Of a DNA stretch of 64,000 bases, positions 63,663 through 64,000 are shown piece after piece. The DNA comes from Parabacteroides distasonis (lineage in GTDB: Bacteria > Bacteroidota > Bacteroidia > Bacteroidales > Tannerellaceae). The notes below the pieces were generated by a model that saw only the letters and a program-made list of their open reading frames with translations, made no database searches and was not told where the DNA came from. Each line of letters begins with the position of its first letter. The first letter of the stretch is position 1. Position numbers and translations under genes: made by a program. The stretch lies in contig JAFBIU010000001.1 in the NCBI GenBank assembly GCA_021531775.1, positions 186,001 through 250,000 of the forward strand. Direction: 5' to 3'.

Positions 63663-64000
63663 TTATGTTCTGTCTGTATCACCATTAGGGTCAATATGAT
63701 GGATGATACCTGCGAATAGAACCGTATTGGTTTCGTCTTCGACAATTTCGAAAATGAACGGTTTATTGACCCTCATGATTACAGGTTTAGGCTTCTGTTC
63801 AAAGGGTAGGCAACCATCAAACCCCAAACTAGTCACAACGGTGGCATCCGTTCCCGTTTCATTCACATCTACTTTCACCTGCTGGACAACTTTAGAAATT
63901 TTAAAGTCCGGGATGCAGGCAGGAATGATATCGTTATCATCCAAAATACAAGAAAGACCCATGTCGGTCAGTAGTTGTCTGCCATCCAGCGAGGAAGATA
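63663..64000 (-). CDS. Serpin family protease inhibitor, C-terminal part (runs off the window)
   Basis: The visible 112 residues are the C-terminal end of a serpin. FKISKVVQQVKVDVNETGTDATVVTS holds the hinge of the reactive-centre loop, with small residues (Thr-Asp-Ala-Thr-Val-Val-Thr) as in inhibitory serpins. The segment VIMRVNKPFIFEIVEDETNTVLFAGIIHHI is the conserved end of the fold. The scissile bond lies around LGFDGCLP, so elastase- or chymotrypsin-like targets are possible. The rest of the gene, including any lipoprotein signal, lies beyond base 64000. It converges on mcrC with 19 bases between them. In gut Bacteroidales, serpins may block host proteases. Confidence 0.85.
   Translation of the reverse strand, partial: SSSLDGRQLLTDMGLSCILDDNDIIPACIPDFKISKVVQQVKVDVNETGTDATVVTSLGFDGCLPFEQKPKPVIMRVNKPFIFEIVEDETNTVLFAGIIHHIDPNGDTDRT

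Overview
The window is a chromosomal segment of a member of the Bacteroidales (phylum Bacteroidota). This rests on several signs: promoter elements of the TAnnTTTG type, almost no Shine-Dalgarno sequences, type IX secretion tails on two proteases, a Bacteroidota-type alanine dehydrogenase, a GTPase-motif-degenerate EF-G paralogue, thi genes in the order S-G-C-F-H behind a TPP riboswitch, and xylan/arabinan-type glycosidases. A gut species close to Paraprevotella or Prevotella, or one of the Tannerellaceae, would fit; I cannot place it more precisely from sequence alone.

Layout. 1-3.1 kb: the end of a GH43-like glycosidase and a GH3 beta-xylosidase-like enzyme, probably one glycan-degradation operon. 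3.2-4.5 kb: an AAA_14/DUF4143 ATPase reading from a region with two copies of a TTTAGGG/CCCTAAA palindrome. 4.9-10.2 kb (minus strand): an operon of two secreted C10 (streptopain-family) proteases and a small lipoprotein. 10.3-13.2 kb: 2-oxoacid:ferredoxin oxidoreductase (korA, korB). 13.3-18.5 kb: alanine dehydrogenase, shikimate kinase and a large GH127/GH146-type arabinofuranosidase. 18.6-27 kb (plus strand): hflX, a ThuA-domain lipoprotein, hisS, groES-groEL, a MATE exporter and metY. 27-34 kb: an EF-G-like factor, glpK, kdsB and a CPA2 antiporter. 34-39.1 kb: an AlbA_2-domain protein, an NfeD-type membrane protease, an ECF sigma factor, a threonine-aldolase-like enzyme and a Gfo/Idh/MocA oxidoreductase. 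39.2-48.7 kb: tRNA-Cys, two dTDP-rhamnose genes, an AsmA-like envelope protein and a 1348-residue SNF2-type helicase.

From 48.7 kb the character changes. Gene remnants, palindromes and small repeats lie between intact genes: a truncated AAA_14 ATPase, a DUF2007 gene, an iron-dependent alcohol dehydrogenase (fucO type), the thiamin operon, a flavoprotein gene directly followed by an internally deleted UvrA-like remnant, a PPOX-family gene, a decayed AlbA_2 ATPase flanked by a 78-bp direct repeat, an McrBC-type type IV restriction pair with an unusual McrB N-terminus, and at the edge the C-terminal part of a serpin. This right end looks like an accessory, defence-type region under turnover.

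The most useful leads are: the AAA_14 operator-like palindromes; the C10 protease/lipoprotein operon, which may include an inhibitor; the EF-G paralogue without the catalytic histidine; a recurrent ATACATTATATAAT-type spacer just upstream of many internal operon genes; the McrB N-terminal reader candidate; the SNF2 protein with about 880 unassigned residues; and the duplicated 5' end that now precedes a broken AlbA_2 gene.
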